A stretch of DNA of 64,000 nt from Sinohyriopsis cumingii (Eukaryota > Mollusca > Bivalvia > Unionida > Unionidae): positions 135,632,579-135,696,578 of the forward strand of contig CM068829.1 of assembly GCA_028554795.2 (NCBI GenBank), read 5' to 3'. The position numbers and the translations under genes are program-made. The stretch's first letter is position 1. The number at the start of each line of letters is the position of its first letter. Shown here piece by piece: positions 35,676 through 44,880 of the stretch. The notes under the pieces are model-generated. The model was not told the DNA's origin. It saw nothing but the letters and a program-made list of their open reading frames with translations, and did no database searches.

Positions 35676-36541
35676 TCATTCACATCCTTTACCTCACACA
35701 ATAAATATCAGCAACACCAACATTAAATTCACACAATCAGTACAAAACCTAGGTGTTACTCTGGACAGTACTCTCACATTGCACCAACATGTCATGAACA
35801 TATGCAAGGCTGCGTATCTTGAGCTGAGACGCATCAGCTCCATTCTCAGATATCTTTCAGTTGATGCCACTAAAACACTTGTGTGTTCATTACTGCTTTC
35901 AAGACTGGACTATGGTAACTCAATTCTGTCTGGTTCATCTTAATATCTACTGCAGAGACTTCAAAAAGTTCAAAACATAGCTGCTTGGATCATACTTAGA
36001 GTACCACAATCAGAGCACACCTCCCCGCTGCTCTGTACCCAACACTGGCTATCCATTCGATCCAGAATCAAACACAACATTAGTTCTCTGTGCTACGTTT
36101 CACTGACAGACTCTAGTCCAACATACCTATCCGACCTCACCTATGTGTACACACAAGCAAGATACTTACACTCCTCTTCCGACAATCATATACTCATTAT
36201 TCTCACTATGAAAACAAAGTCACATGGACAGCATTCTTTTGCATACCAGGGCCCAGCAACATGGAATGAATTGCCCACTGAACTTAGACACAAAGACGCA
36301 GTGATCCCATTCAAGAGTGCTCTCAAAACTACTTATTCTGACTACAAAAACAAACTTAATGACTTAATAATGTTAACTACCTTAAATATTCTCAGCATGT
36401 TTTTTATGTTTTCTAATTTCATGGTGTTTGTTTTTGTAATCATATCATTGTGTATGTTTTTATGTTGTCTAATGTTGCAAAGCGCTTAGAGCTTCTAAAG
36501 ATTAGGCGCTATACAAAGTCCTCATTATTATTATTATTATA
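35676..36541 (+). mobile_element. CR1/L2-like LINE, 3' end of ORF2
   Basis: The frame around 35700-35940 reads VQNLGVTLDSTLTLHQHV, then RRISSILRYLSVDATKTLV and SRLDYGNSIL. A TAA at 35941 is followed by LQRLQKVQNIAAW and HWLSIRSRIKHNI. Finally AYQGPATWNELPTELRH and FKSALKTTYSDYK (36145-36489). This is the C-terminal domain of a Jockey-superfamily LINE ORF2. A short 3' UTR with cgcttagagcttctaaagat and an ATT microsatellite tail (36523-36541) end it. It is 5'-truncated, as most LINE copies are. Confidence 0.85.
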
Positions 36542-37135
36542 TTTAGCTTGGATGAATATTTTTTAAATCAGTGGCCATAACTAAAAAATGGGATTTTGTT
36601 TTATGATCATAAAAGTATGTTGGACACATCCATGATGTACAATGCTGTCTGACATTTCTATGCACCTAAGGTTTCCATCTCAAATATTAAAGCAAAATGC
36701 ATACCGAATTTGACAGATTGATGAAAATAAAAAAAAGCAATGCTTACCATTTGAAAAGAGGCAATTGTCACTAGAATATTCTATTCAAAATGATATTAAT
36801 TTTGGACACAGGGGATACCACCCCCATGTTTTCCTGACTCGTGATATGTCGGCCTATTCTGTGCACAGCTTTAAAAGATGTAATGTTTATCCATCGAGCT
36901 ATAGAAATGAAATACATTTACTGTAGACTGTTTCTGTCAGCAGTTAAGTTGAGTAATTAGGTCAGGTTTATAGCTAGTTTACAAAATTCAATGTAGAATG
37001 CCAATAAATGACAAGATATATTTTTGCAAACTAAAGTGATCTTGAAAAAAGATTAGTAAAGTTTAACATTTTATAAAAAATAAGCTATTATGTGGAAAAG
37101 AAACAACAATGAAATAGGATGCAATGTGTTTACGT
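36542..37135. other. Non-coding, nothing recognised
   Basis: AT-rich sequence between the LINE tail and the virus-like block. The BIR gene ends at 37136, and no stem-loop or clear terminal inverted repeat was found here. Confidence 0.5.
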
Positions 37136-37519
37136 CTAGTTTTGGAAGGTACCGTCATAATTGTACCGTAGTTTAATGGGTGGAAAGGCCATTGAAAGGT
37201 AAGGGCAGTGCGGAGACCATCGAGTATGTTCCAGAATAGCTGAATCTTTGTAGATACATAGATCCATTCGTAACTTCAGTCCGCAAGCGAAACACTGTAC
37301 TTCGTATCCCAATCCTGACTCGGGTCCGAAGTAGACAAATCCTGTTCTAGCTAAAACATACGAAGAAGGTAATCCTTCCCTATCCGTAGGCCATTTTTGA
37401 AACGTGTCCAATCGACGGGCACAATCACAATAGTCAGGTAAGAAGACTGGAAAATGGTAGGGTTTGAACTTGGAGTTCTCACTGGATTTCTCACTTGATT
37501 CTTGCTGCGGCGAAGTCAT
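37136..37519 (-). CDS. Single-BIR (IAP-like) protein, intact
   Basis: A 127-codon intact ORF. Residues 36-106 form a BIR domain: RLDTFQKWP (36-44), LARTGFVYFG (56-65), zinc ligands C76 and C79 (CFAC), H98 (LEH) and C105 (PHC). BIR proteins bind caspases or IAP antagonists and suppress cell death. A low-complexity Ser/Glu N-terminus precedes, and no RING follows. It starts about 15 nt after the end of the polymerase frame on the same strand, so it belongs to the virus-like element, not to a host multi-BIR gene. IAP-like genes are known accessory genes of adintoviruses and related elements. It is the only undamaged ORF of the block. Confidence 0.82.
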   Translation of the reverse strand: MTSPQQESSEKSSENSKFKPYHFPVFLPDYCDCARRLDTFQKWPTDREGLPSSYVLARTGFVYFGPESGLGYEVQCFACGLKLRMDLCIYKDSAILEHTRWSPHCPYLSMAFPPIKLRYNYDGTFQN

Positions 37520-37534
37520 CCTTCTGGTGGGTGG

Positions 37535-40500
37535 CTATCCTCTTACAACCAATGTTTTATACCGACATGTCCATACGGCAAAGTAAAGTGGGTGGGAAGC
37601 CGCACTCGCTTCTGCTACACGATTTGATAGACTTTTTCCAAGGGTCGACTGACGATGTGGTGTGTGGGTAAACGTACAATCTTGTTGGGTTGATAGGTGG
37701 TCACTTTCTCTAGACTGCAAGGCTTCTTTCAATATGCCAAAGTTGACCACTCGACTGGTACGATAATTCAGAGTAAGTCCTTTCACTTTACACTTCGTGT
37801 GCACTTCTCCTTGTTTGTCCCAGTATTCGTAGCCGTAATTTTTGGGACCACCACTAACGAAACTTAGAATCTTGTCATCGGGGTGCTTGTCTGTCCAGGC
37901 TCCTAAACGGTCTCCTTCGATGTCAGGGTGCTGTTGACTCGGGTGATCGATATAAATGCAACTGTCCATGTCAAAGTACAAGACACGTTCCCCTAACAGT
38001 TCTAAAGCTTCGTACAATTTTAAGCGAGCATGAGCTGTCATGTAAGCTGCAATGATGACATTTCCAAAGGGGTCATCTTCTACAAAGTTCAGATCTTCTT
38101 CGTAATTCACCAAGATCAAATCCTCACGAACGACGTCCACGTGTTTCATGAATTTGGCTTTGTCGTGAATCATCTGAAAGTAGCGGGAAGGTTCGGTCAA
38201 ATACTCCGTCTTGGGTAAACACGGTCATTGTGCCATTTTACCCCACAAGCAATTTAACATCACTTTGGCAAACGATCGCCTGCCTTCGTTTTTCTCAATG
38301 TGATTTAAAGTAATGCCTTCTTGTGCCCAGAATTTCTCTCTGAATGTCTTTTGGTCTTCGGGAGTGTGACACCAGGACAGATAGCCACTGGCTTCTTGCT
38401 CAGTTTCAAAAAGGCATCCACGTAGTCTGCGAAAATGCCTTTCTGCGTGGGGTCACCCTTGTGGAATTATTGTGTCTTGGGAAAGTGGCAAATTTCGTAC
38501 ACTTCTAACAGTTGGTATCCCATGTTCAGAGCTTTGAACAATTCTACGCTGACCCATGTCCCCGTCAAGGCCCGTTCTTCCTGGGTGTGATGACAAGGTT
38601 GATCTTGGTTGCACGTTTCAGCACAAGTACGGCACAAAGGAAACACAAGTTTGCCTTGGCAATGGCGAGGTAAGACGGGATGGTATAGGTTCGTGGGAGG
38701 CAAAACTTTGCACTTGATCAAGCCTTCGTATTGTCGAATGTTTTTTAGGTCGATGTGTTCGGTGAACAATTGTGGGTGCCCTGCAGGAAAGCAACAATAT
38801 TTGCACACATAGGAATACAGTGAACACACGTCCAAGTATTTGATTTCTTCTCCTTTCTCTTCGTCAGCTTGGTACAGCAAACAGGTGGCATTGGTCCTTC
38901 CTCCGTACAAACTATTACTTGGGTTCAGGGGGTCCATGAACTGGTAACTTTCCATGAGGCATTTAAACTCAGGATCGGTGTTCAAACGGTGATTGTATTT
39001 GTGTTCCCACATTTCCACCACTTGCTATCCTTCCTGTTCTAACTTTAGGCGTGGCTGACAAATGGCCTGGTACAAGTCTTCCATGGTTCGTTGTAAGAAC
39101 TGATTTTTAGTGCCGCGGTCAGGGTAACAGACGGGACATCCGTGAAATAAGCAACCGTTAAACTCGTACATGATCTTGGGGTTTTCTAAGTCCCAGCCAT
39201 TGACCGAATGCATTCCGATGATCTTTCGCCCTGTCCGTTGCGGGCATGCTGAATCCATTTGTCTTCCTTGTCGCACAAGTAATGCAACCAGCATGGGGCT
39301 TTGACCGAGTATTGACGTTTGACATAGTTGGTCGTTTGAGGACTGATGACAGCCACGGTGTTTTCAAGCATGAATCGTTGTCGGTAGACTAAGGAACACG
39401 CTTTGGCAATGGTGCAAGCCTCTTTTAAATGATCAACCCCTCCGTGTTCCATGAACAGTTCTCGAAATTTTCCACAGCATCGCCGTAAAATGTCCATGTC
39501 GGAACGACGATACTTTAGCATTTCTTCCTGAAAGTCGAAAGGGTCGGAGGCGTGAGCCTGGTACCAAGCGTAGAAAGTTTCTCGTTCAGTACGCATGTTG
39601 TCAGGGTCGTAATAGTGAGCCTGAGGCAAATGGGGTAGAACGGCGTGTTGATTGGCTTCTGTATTGAAAAAGTGTGGAAAGTACCCTTTAGCCATTTCTG
39701 TCATTCCAAACATTTTAGGCATTCGACTCAAAGGCATGGCTAAGTAGCTCATCGAATCTTTAAACTGCACTTGTCCCACTTGCATGAAAATGATTTTGTC
39801 TCCGTTCAAAGTGATTTTAGGACGCTCGATGCCACGTTCCGTATAACATCTCAAAAGAAACTGTCCATCGTATCCGGAGAAATTGTGAGCCATCACCGTG
39901 GCATGGTGATGACAATCTCCATAATAATGTTCGATGTCCTCTTGGCTCCACGTCTTGTCGATGGGGTCTAAGACCCATTGTGTGAAATCGGCTAGTGTGT
40001 TCAGTCCTTGAAAGATTTTTTCACGCCCTCCAGGAATCTTACTGCAGTGAGGGCAATAACTCAAGATAGGTTCTTGAATCACTTCTCGCACGCTCGATGA
40101 GCCACGCAGAAATTAGGAATGTGAATACTGGTCTCTTGCATGCATTCGAAATCGAAAAAGATGAAATTGCCTTTCTTCTTCTTGTGACCATCCTCTTTCT
40201 CTGGTTGGGATTGGTATTTTTGTATGTAGCATTGGTGTTCCAAGTCCACAATGCAGTGACAAATGTGACATTTTTTCTTTCCTGAACATACGTGTGCCTT
40301 GGTACTGTTGATACATAGACCTTGTCCACACATTGGGCACAATCTCAGGAGTTGACAAGCACATTTCTTCTGTGAACCTTGCATCTTCAGATGTTGTTGG
40401 TAACAGGCAGGGCTGACAAATGTGCGCAGACAAGCAGGACAATGCACTGGTTCTTGCCCTTCGCTCAGACAGGGTTGAGAGGCCAAACATCCTGAGCATT

Positions 40501-41575
40501 TCGATCCACAATGTTTGTGTTGCTCTCGATTATTATAACCATCATAAGTCACATTTCTCACAGTAATATTTGTATCCCAGGAATCCAGTGATAGTGGTAA
40601 TGGTATCGAAATGGTCATCGTGATGATAAAGGTGAATGTATTTTCCATCCTTAAAGTCTTTCCCTCGAAACAACAGAGACCCGCGCACTTCTTGAGGGTG
40701 CACTTTCAAGGTGTATCGTGGAGCTAGGGCATCTTGCAATTTTTGCATCTCAGGAATGCCACAGGATGTGTCTTTGGACAGGCATGCTTGTTGTAACAGA
40801 AGTTCTGCTTCATTTCGTTGTTTGGCTCGGTTCGATTTTCGAATGTTCTCCCAGGCTCTTTTCCATTCTACCGTGTCGTTCTTGTCGGCATAGGTTCATC
40901 CCACCACGATGGCTCGGGCTAAACACATGTGGTCTTGAAAATTGTTAATTTGGACAAGACTTGTTTTGGTAATGCGAAGGTTGTTGACCAATAAGGTCTT
41001 TCTGCATTGTCCGGTCCCTTGAGGAGGAGAGACGTGGGTCATGTCCAGTGTGGCTTTTCCATCGGTGATGTCAAACTGGTCATTAGATTGTTGCACGTGT
41101 TGAATCTTGTCCATGACTTTGGAAGTGGTCAATTCTGCAGGGCTGCTAAACTCGATCCAAACAGGGGATTTCAAGCCATCATGTTGTATGGAAAGTCTCA
41201 AGCGATCATCTTCTTTGGGTTGACATTGTCGCTTGAGTGTGGTGAGCAAAGAATCCCACATGTCGGTGATGAACCCTTTTGCTTTCTCTAACAGTACTTC
41301 AGACTTGAAATCTTTAAACTTCACTGTGTATTTGTAAGCCGTAGTTCTAAATTTTCTAGAGGGACGCTTTTCCGTCTCTCGAATGTCATAGTACTTTTCA
41401 GGGTTGACTAAGGGTGGTAAACTTTGTTTAGAGGGTTTGGATTCTGGTTCACTCATGTCCTCTTCAAAATCACTGGCATGAATTTGTGCCAAGACTTCAG
41501 CCCTAGTACGAGGCGATAGATCACGTTTCTGCCTCTTACTTTCTTCTTCTTTCTTCTCAAATGAATTGGATCATT
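37535..41575 (-). pseudogene. Protein-primed family B DNA polymerase (Polinton/adintovirus type), broken
   Basis: About 1,300 residues, read on the minus strand in at least six frame segments. The N-terminal region (41492-40896) ends at a TGA near 40896. A zinc-finger-like Cys/His region (40648-40079) leads to the exonuclease motif FFDFECMQE. Then follow HNFSGYDGQFLLR (exo II region), YRRSDMDIL, YEFNGCLFHGCPVCYPDR, GRTNATCLLY and the palm motif YLDVCSLYSYV. RSFAKVMLNCLWGKM (motif B) and VLYFDMDSCIY (motif C, normally YxDTDS) come next. Frameshifts lie near 40550, 40090, 39240 and 37690, with stops near 39023, 38468 and 38225. It would replicate the element DNA from a protein primer. This copy is inactive. 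Confidence 0.88.
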
Positions 41576-41650
41576 TCATCTCGATAGCAAAAAGTCAAAT
41601 GACTAAAGTTTAAACACCATGGATTAATTTATAGTCATAGCAGACCAGCG

Positions 41651-41658
41651 TATATAAA
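41651..41658 (+). promoter_or_regulatory. TATA box of zinc-knuckle gene
   Basis: tatataaa about 60 nt upstream of the ATG at 41713, with the expected start of transcription near 41682. It lies in the 140-bp gap between the divergent polymerase and zinc-knuckle genes. Confidence 0.65.
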
Positions 41659-41712
41659 GGGTATGTGTCTTGTCCTTTCACTATTCATTTCACTCTCAAA
41701 CTGAGCACAACA

Positions 41713-42175
41713 ATGGAAGAGACTACCAAGATCGAACGTTTCATCAGAGCTTTGCGAGGGGTCATTAGAAAATTCTCTTCAGACCAGCCGAGGGACTACT
41801 CTCCTTCCTTTCAAGATAAAAGTCAAGATACTTGCTATATCTGTCAGAAGAAAGGGCATTGGTCTTCAGAGTGTCCAGACCGTCAAAAAAGAAAAAAAAG
41901 GGGTTAGAAGAGACAAAAGTCAAGATACCTGTTATTATTGTCAAGAAAAAGGACATTGGTCACCAGACTGCCCAAAAAAGAAACAAGAGGAGTCAGAAGA
42001 AGAGAGGGATTCTTCAGAGGAAGAGGAAGAGGAAGAAGAAGAGGAAGAAAACAGACAGGTGAAGAAAAAGAAACAGGAGAAGAAAAGAAGGGAAGAAAGT
42101 GAAGAGGAAGAGGAGGAAAAGACTATGACGGTGAAGAAATTAAAAAAACAGAGAGTGAACAATGAGACAGAATAA
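41713..42175 (+). pseudogene. Tandem CCHC zinc-knuckle protein with acidic/basic tail, frameshifted
   Basis: ATG at 41713 opens METTKIERFIRALRG-like N-terminal sequence. A first knuckle follows (CYICQKKGHWSSEC), then an A-rich run and a TAG at 41905-41907. In the +1 frame a second, clearly duplicated knuckle follows (CYYCQEKGHWSPDC), then a long Glu-rich and Lys-rich tail ending at TAA 42173-42175. The one-base frame change sits in a run of A, so it may be a recent indel or a slippery site. CCHC knuckles bind single-stranded nucleic acid. I do not know this gene in Polintons. A polyadenylation signal (aataaa, about 42235) follows. Confidence 0.6.
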
Positions 42176-42231
42176 GTCTATGAACTTTTTAAAGTGCTCT
42201 GTTGTGAATTGTGAATTGTAAATATTTATAA

Positions 42232-42240
42232 AAGAATAAA
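42232..42240 (+). terminator. Polyadenylation signal
   Basis: agaataaat downstream of the zinc-knuckle gene. This gene ends conventionally, unlike its two neighbours. Confidence 0.55.
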
Positions 42241-42369
42241 TTAATTATAAAAGGTAAGTGTCTTTGGGTTTTGATTTTAAAATAAGAACCTACACTCACG
42301 CACACTCATACACAGACAGGTACTATTGGGTAAAATGGTTTTTATTAGTTATTGGCAATTGAAAGCCTA

Positions 42370-42407
42370 TCTCTTTTCGAGAGACGTGGATGGCCCTGAA
42401 AAGGGCC
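42370..42407 (-). terminator. Histone-type 3' end signal (stem-loop plus HDE), minus strand
   Basis: On the minus strand, 42407-42392 reads ggcccttttcagggcc: a perfect 6-bp stem with TTTC loop, preceded by caaaaaa and followed by atcca. About 13 nt further, ctcgaaaagaga (42383-42370 region) resembles the histone downstream element that pairs with U7 snRNA. Only 23 nt separate the upstream TAA (42430-42432) from the stem. Confidence 0.75.
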
Positions 42408-42429
42408 TTTTTTGGTGTAAGGGGTGAGT

Positions 42430-42994
42430 TTAAACAATCAACTTTAACTGTCTTAAGCCTTTGCCATGGCCAAGGCCTACTTCTGGACTGCGTACTGTTG
42501 ATGATGATTTCGTTGAAATCACTAAGGATGGTGCAGTAGGCGTAGTCACAGGGTTGGAGTGTTTAGCTTGGGAAGGTCGTATTCTCTTCGGCCGTAATAA
42601 AGAAGTCTGATACATCTGTTTCAGACTTCTTAACTAAAATGTCTAACAGTACCGTGACCGTTTGATTTTGACACCCTTGTTTCTTTGCTGCTGCGTCTTC
42701 TTCTTCTTGTTTTTTTCTTACCTCTTCTTCTTGCTGCTGTTGCTGTAGGAGAAAAGCTTGTTCCGCTTCCTTTTGCTGTTGTATAAATTTCTCCAATTCT
42801 TCTTTCTGTCTCTGTCTAAAATTTTCCATGTGCGGTAATGAAGGAGAAGGTGACGAAGGTTCAGGAACAAATTCTTGCAAGGTAAAAAAATCCACAAAAT
42901 CCCAATTCACCTCTTCTGAAAGTAAGTCTGGGTTCCCTTGGGTAGTCTCCACCATCAGTGCACCCAAACTGATCGTTTTCTGAGTTTCCGTCAT
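42430..42994 (-). pseudogene. Gln/Glu-rich coiled-coil protein, one frameshift
   Basis: The start chosen is MTETQKTISLGALMVE at 42994, because the minus-strand TATA box (43041-43050) leaves no room for the ATG at 43027. After VNWDFVDFFTLQEFVPEP comes a Gln/Glu/Lys coiled coil (about residues 60-110) and SETDVSDFF near 42605. The frame then shifts. The other frame continues as LLRPKRIRPSQAK to a Ser/Thr/Lys-rich basic C-terminus and TAA at 42430-42432. No family recognised. It is followed at 23 nt by the histone-type stem-loop. An N-terminal acidic/aromatic part with a basic tail would suit a virion or DNA-associated protein, but that is a guess. Confidence 0.5.
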
Positions 42995-43040
42995 GTTGAA
43001 AAACTGTCGCTTAGATTGACTACGCACAGGCGCTAGCGAA

Positions 43041-43050
43041 TCTATATAGA
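43041..43050 (-). promoter_or_regulatory. TATA box of minus-strand coiled-coil gene
   Basis: tctatataga, symmetrical, about 50 nt upstream of the ATG at 42994. Confidence 0.6.
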
Positions 43051-43055
43051 CTATG

Positions 43056-43063
43056 TGACGTCA
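43056..43063. promoter_or_regulatory. CRE/ATF palindrome
   Basis: tgacgtca, a perfect CRE, in the middle of the divergent promoter. Confidence 0.6.
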
Positions 43064-43078
43064 CAGACTACTCTCTTC

Positions 43079-43127
43079 GGATTGGACGTGGGCTGACTGA
43101 ATTTTGTAACGCGTGTTTGGATTGGTC
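43079..43127. promoter_or_regulatory. Two CCAAT boxes (inverted) in divergent promoter
   Basis: ggattggacg (43079) and ggattggtca (43119) contain ATTGG 40 bp apart, the NF-Y site in reverse. Paired CCAAT boxes are typical of divergent histone gene promoters and of cell-cycle genes. Confidence 0.55.
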
Positions 43128-43161
43128 AACAAACTCAATCCGTTTCAATCCTTCCTCCCCC

Positions 43162-43169
43162 TATAAATA
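43162..43169 (+). promoter_or_regulatory. TATA box of plus-strand small gene
   Basis: tataaata about 53 nt upstream of ATG 43215, with the likely transcription start near 43193. Confidence 0.65.
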
Positions 43170-43214
43170 AGTACAGTTCACTGCATTCCTTCACCTGTTA
43201 CTCAGCACCCCAAC

Positions 43215-43449
43215 ATGTGGACCGATGTACAATCTTTAACGCTTGTGTCTTCGATGATGTTCCGGACGGACATATCAATGTATGTCCGATCCAACTGGAC
43301 AGTTATCCACAGGACAGACACCAGCCTGTGGATGCGAAGAATCTTATGTGGAGCATCAAGGATGCCTCAAAAGAGTCTTAATCTATGGTCCTGCAGTCAG
43401 GCACAGCCTAAGGTCAAGAAGAAGATGTCACAGATGCCCTTTATGTTAA
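43215..43449 (+). pseudogene. Small Arg/Cys-rich protein gene, frameshifted
   Basis: ATG at 43215. The most protein-like reading changes frame soon after the ATG and again near 43378. The middle frame reads CTIFNACVFDDVPDGHINVC then PIQLDSYPQDRHQPVDAKNL. The last frame reads LIYGPAVRHSLRSRRRCHRC and PLC, ending at TAA 43447-43449. The basic RSRRRCHRCPLC end suggests nucleic-acid binding. I do not recognise the family. The TATA box upstream and the histone-type stem-loop 24 nt after the stop define the transcription unit well. Confidence 0.5.
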
Positions 43450-43472
43450 GGGTATATTAACATAAAACCAAA

Positions 43473-43510
43473 GGCCCTTTTCAGGGCCATTCCTATCTCT
43501 CGAAAAGATC
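43473..43510 (+). terminator. Histone-type 3' end signal (stem-loop plus HDE), plus strand
   Basis: 43473-43488 reads ggcccttttcagggcc, preceded by aaaaccaaa and followed by attcc. ctctcgaaaagat (43497-43509) follows at about 10 nt. The whole about 60-bp block is an inverted copy of 42353-42415, that is, the same signal in the same orientation relative to its own gene. Stop-to-stem distance is 24 nt. Confidence 0.78.
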
Positions 43511-43594
43511 TTGACTTTCAACTGCCTACCCCTTTTTTTATTTTTTTGTTTAAAAAAATAATAAAAAAATAGAGACCCCTCCCTGTTTCAATTT

Positions 43595-43880
43595 TCGCCT
43601 GTTCCATTTTCATAGACCCATCAGGTCGGGACCTTATTAAAATAGGGTCCCGACCCTGTTCCATTTCCCCTAGTCCCAAGACAGTCCCACGATTTATTCC
43701 CCATGTTCAATTTCCCTTGTCCCTAGAGTGAATAGTTTTTTTTCTTTCTCCCATGTTAAATTCCCCTTGTCCCTAGAATGGATATTTTTTTTTCTCCCAT
43801 GTTAAATTACATAGTCCCCAGAGTGGATATACCCTTTTTAACATGGAAGTTCCCTAGTCCCTAGACCGTCCCTATTCACT
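43595..43880 (+). repeat. ~47-52-bp minisatellite, possible element terminus
   Basis: Four to five units share cccatgtt(a/c)aattt/ccc, ttgtccctagartg and gatattttt (starts near 43600, 43653, 43697, 43749 and 43795). It sits at the outer side of the virus-like block next to the last gene, where a terminal repeat would be expected. Confidence 0.65.
43624..43656. repeat. Perfect hairpin
   Basis: ggtcgggacc and ggtcccgacc are exact inverted repeats separated by an AT-rich loop of about 12 nt. Confidence 0.85.
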
Positions 43881-44715
43881 ACTACCATTGTCATTACCAG
43901 CCTGAAACCCAATTTAATGCCATTTGTATAAATTCATTTCAAATAAATATTATGATATAGTTGAAGTGTAAAGTCAAGCAAGTATTCTGTTTGCAGATTT
44001 TACATTTTAGATATTATAGTAAAGTCATATTTTCTCTTGTTTAGTAAACTTTATTGCAACTGGTTCCAAAATAGTAAATCTTATTTAATGTTCATTCACC
44101 AGAATAGGTATTAATACAATCCCGAATTAACTGTATGGTACTAAAATATACCCTGATCTTGTGTGAGATTGTAATATACAGAACTATACCTCAAGACAAC
44201 AATAATATATTGAATTTATATTGTATCAAGACTGTCATGGTTATGAACTCCAACTTTATTCAGGTTTTTTCATAATAAATGATCATCTTGTGCTATGGTT
44301 GAAAAGAAATCAAAGTTCAGTTTAACTCCATTCTCTCCACATTTGTAAGTTGTTAAGAGGCATACTCATCCTCAGTGTTATAGTAAAATGTAATCTTATT
44401 TGGATCAATCTTGGTGGTGTAATATATGAATGGAGAAAGAATATTATCATCCAGATTAAAATATGTTTTATTCAGACTCTACTAAAATTTTTAGTTGGAT
44501 ATGGGTTACGGAGCCTGATGTGTACGAACAAGGCAATGTGTACCATGACCTTTTTAATTTAACATTTTAAACTCCTGCAGAAGAAAGAGATTTTTTAGAT
44601 CCATTAATCTGTATTAACAAAAACATTTCTTCAGTATGATTTTCAATTACTTAGTATTGACAAAACTCATATTTTAAAGTTGTTGTTTTTTTGTGTTTGG
44701 TTTGGCCTTTTATGG
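43881..44715. other. Non-coding, nothing recognised
   Basis: AT-rich, no supported gene. Confidence 0.5.
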
Positions 44716-44880
44716 TAAACCAACACAAGTAAGTTATTTAGTGCCAAGGCACTTTAAGTATAGTGCCTTGCCCAAGGACACACCATGGTAGCTAACCCAG
44801 GTTGGTCTGATGGTAGAATTTGAACCTACCTTATTTCACAGGTCCAGAAAGCTAACCACTGAGCCACTACAGCTCCCCAT
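44716..44880 (-). mobile_element. tRNA-derived SINE, family C
   Basis: On the minus strand the head is ggggagctgtagtggctcag then tggttagc (A box), with B box ggttcaaattc. The + strand shows the widespread agtgccttgcccaaggacac segment. No target duplication verified. Confidence 0.75.

Noticed and set aside
40097-41291. Several 60-95-codon + strand ORFs over the polymerase
   Set aside because: They are antisense shadows of the minus-strand polymerase frames, which carry the recognisable motifs.
41941-42162. Minus-strand Ser-rich ORF
   Set aside because: Antisense of the Glu/Lys-rich tail of the zinc-knuckle gene.
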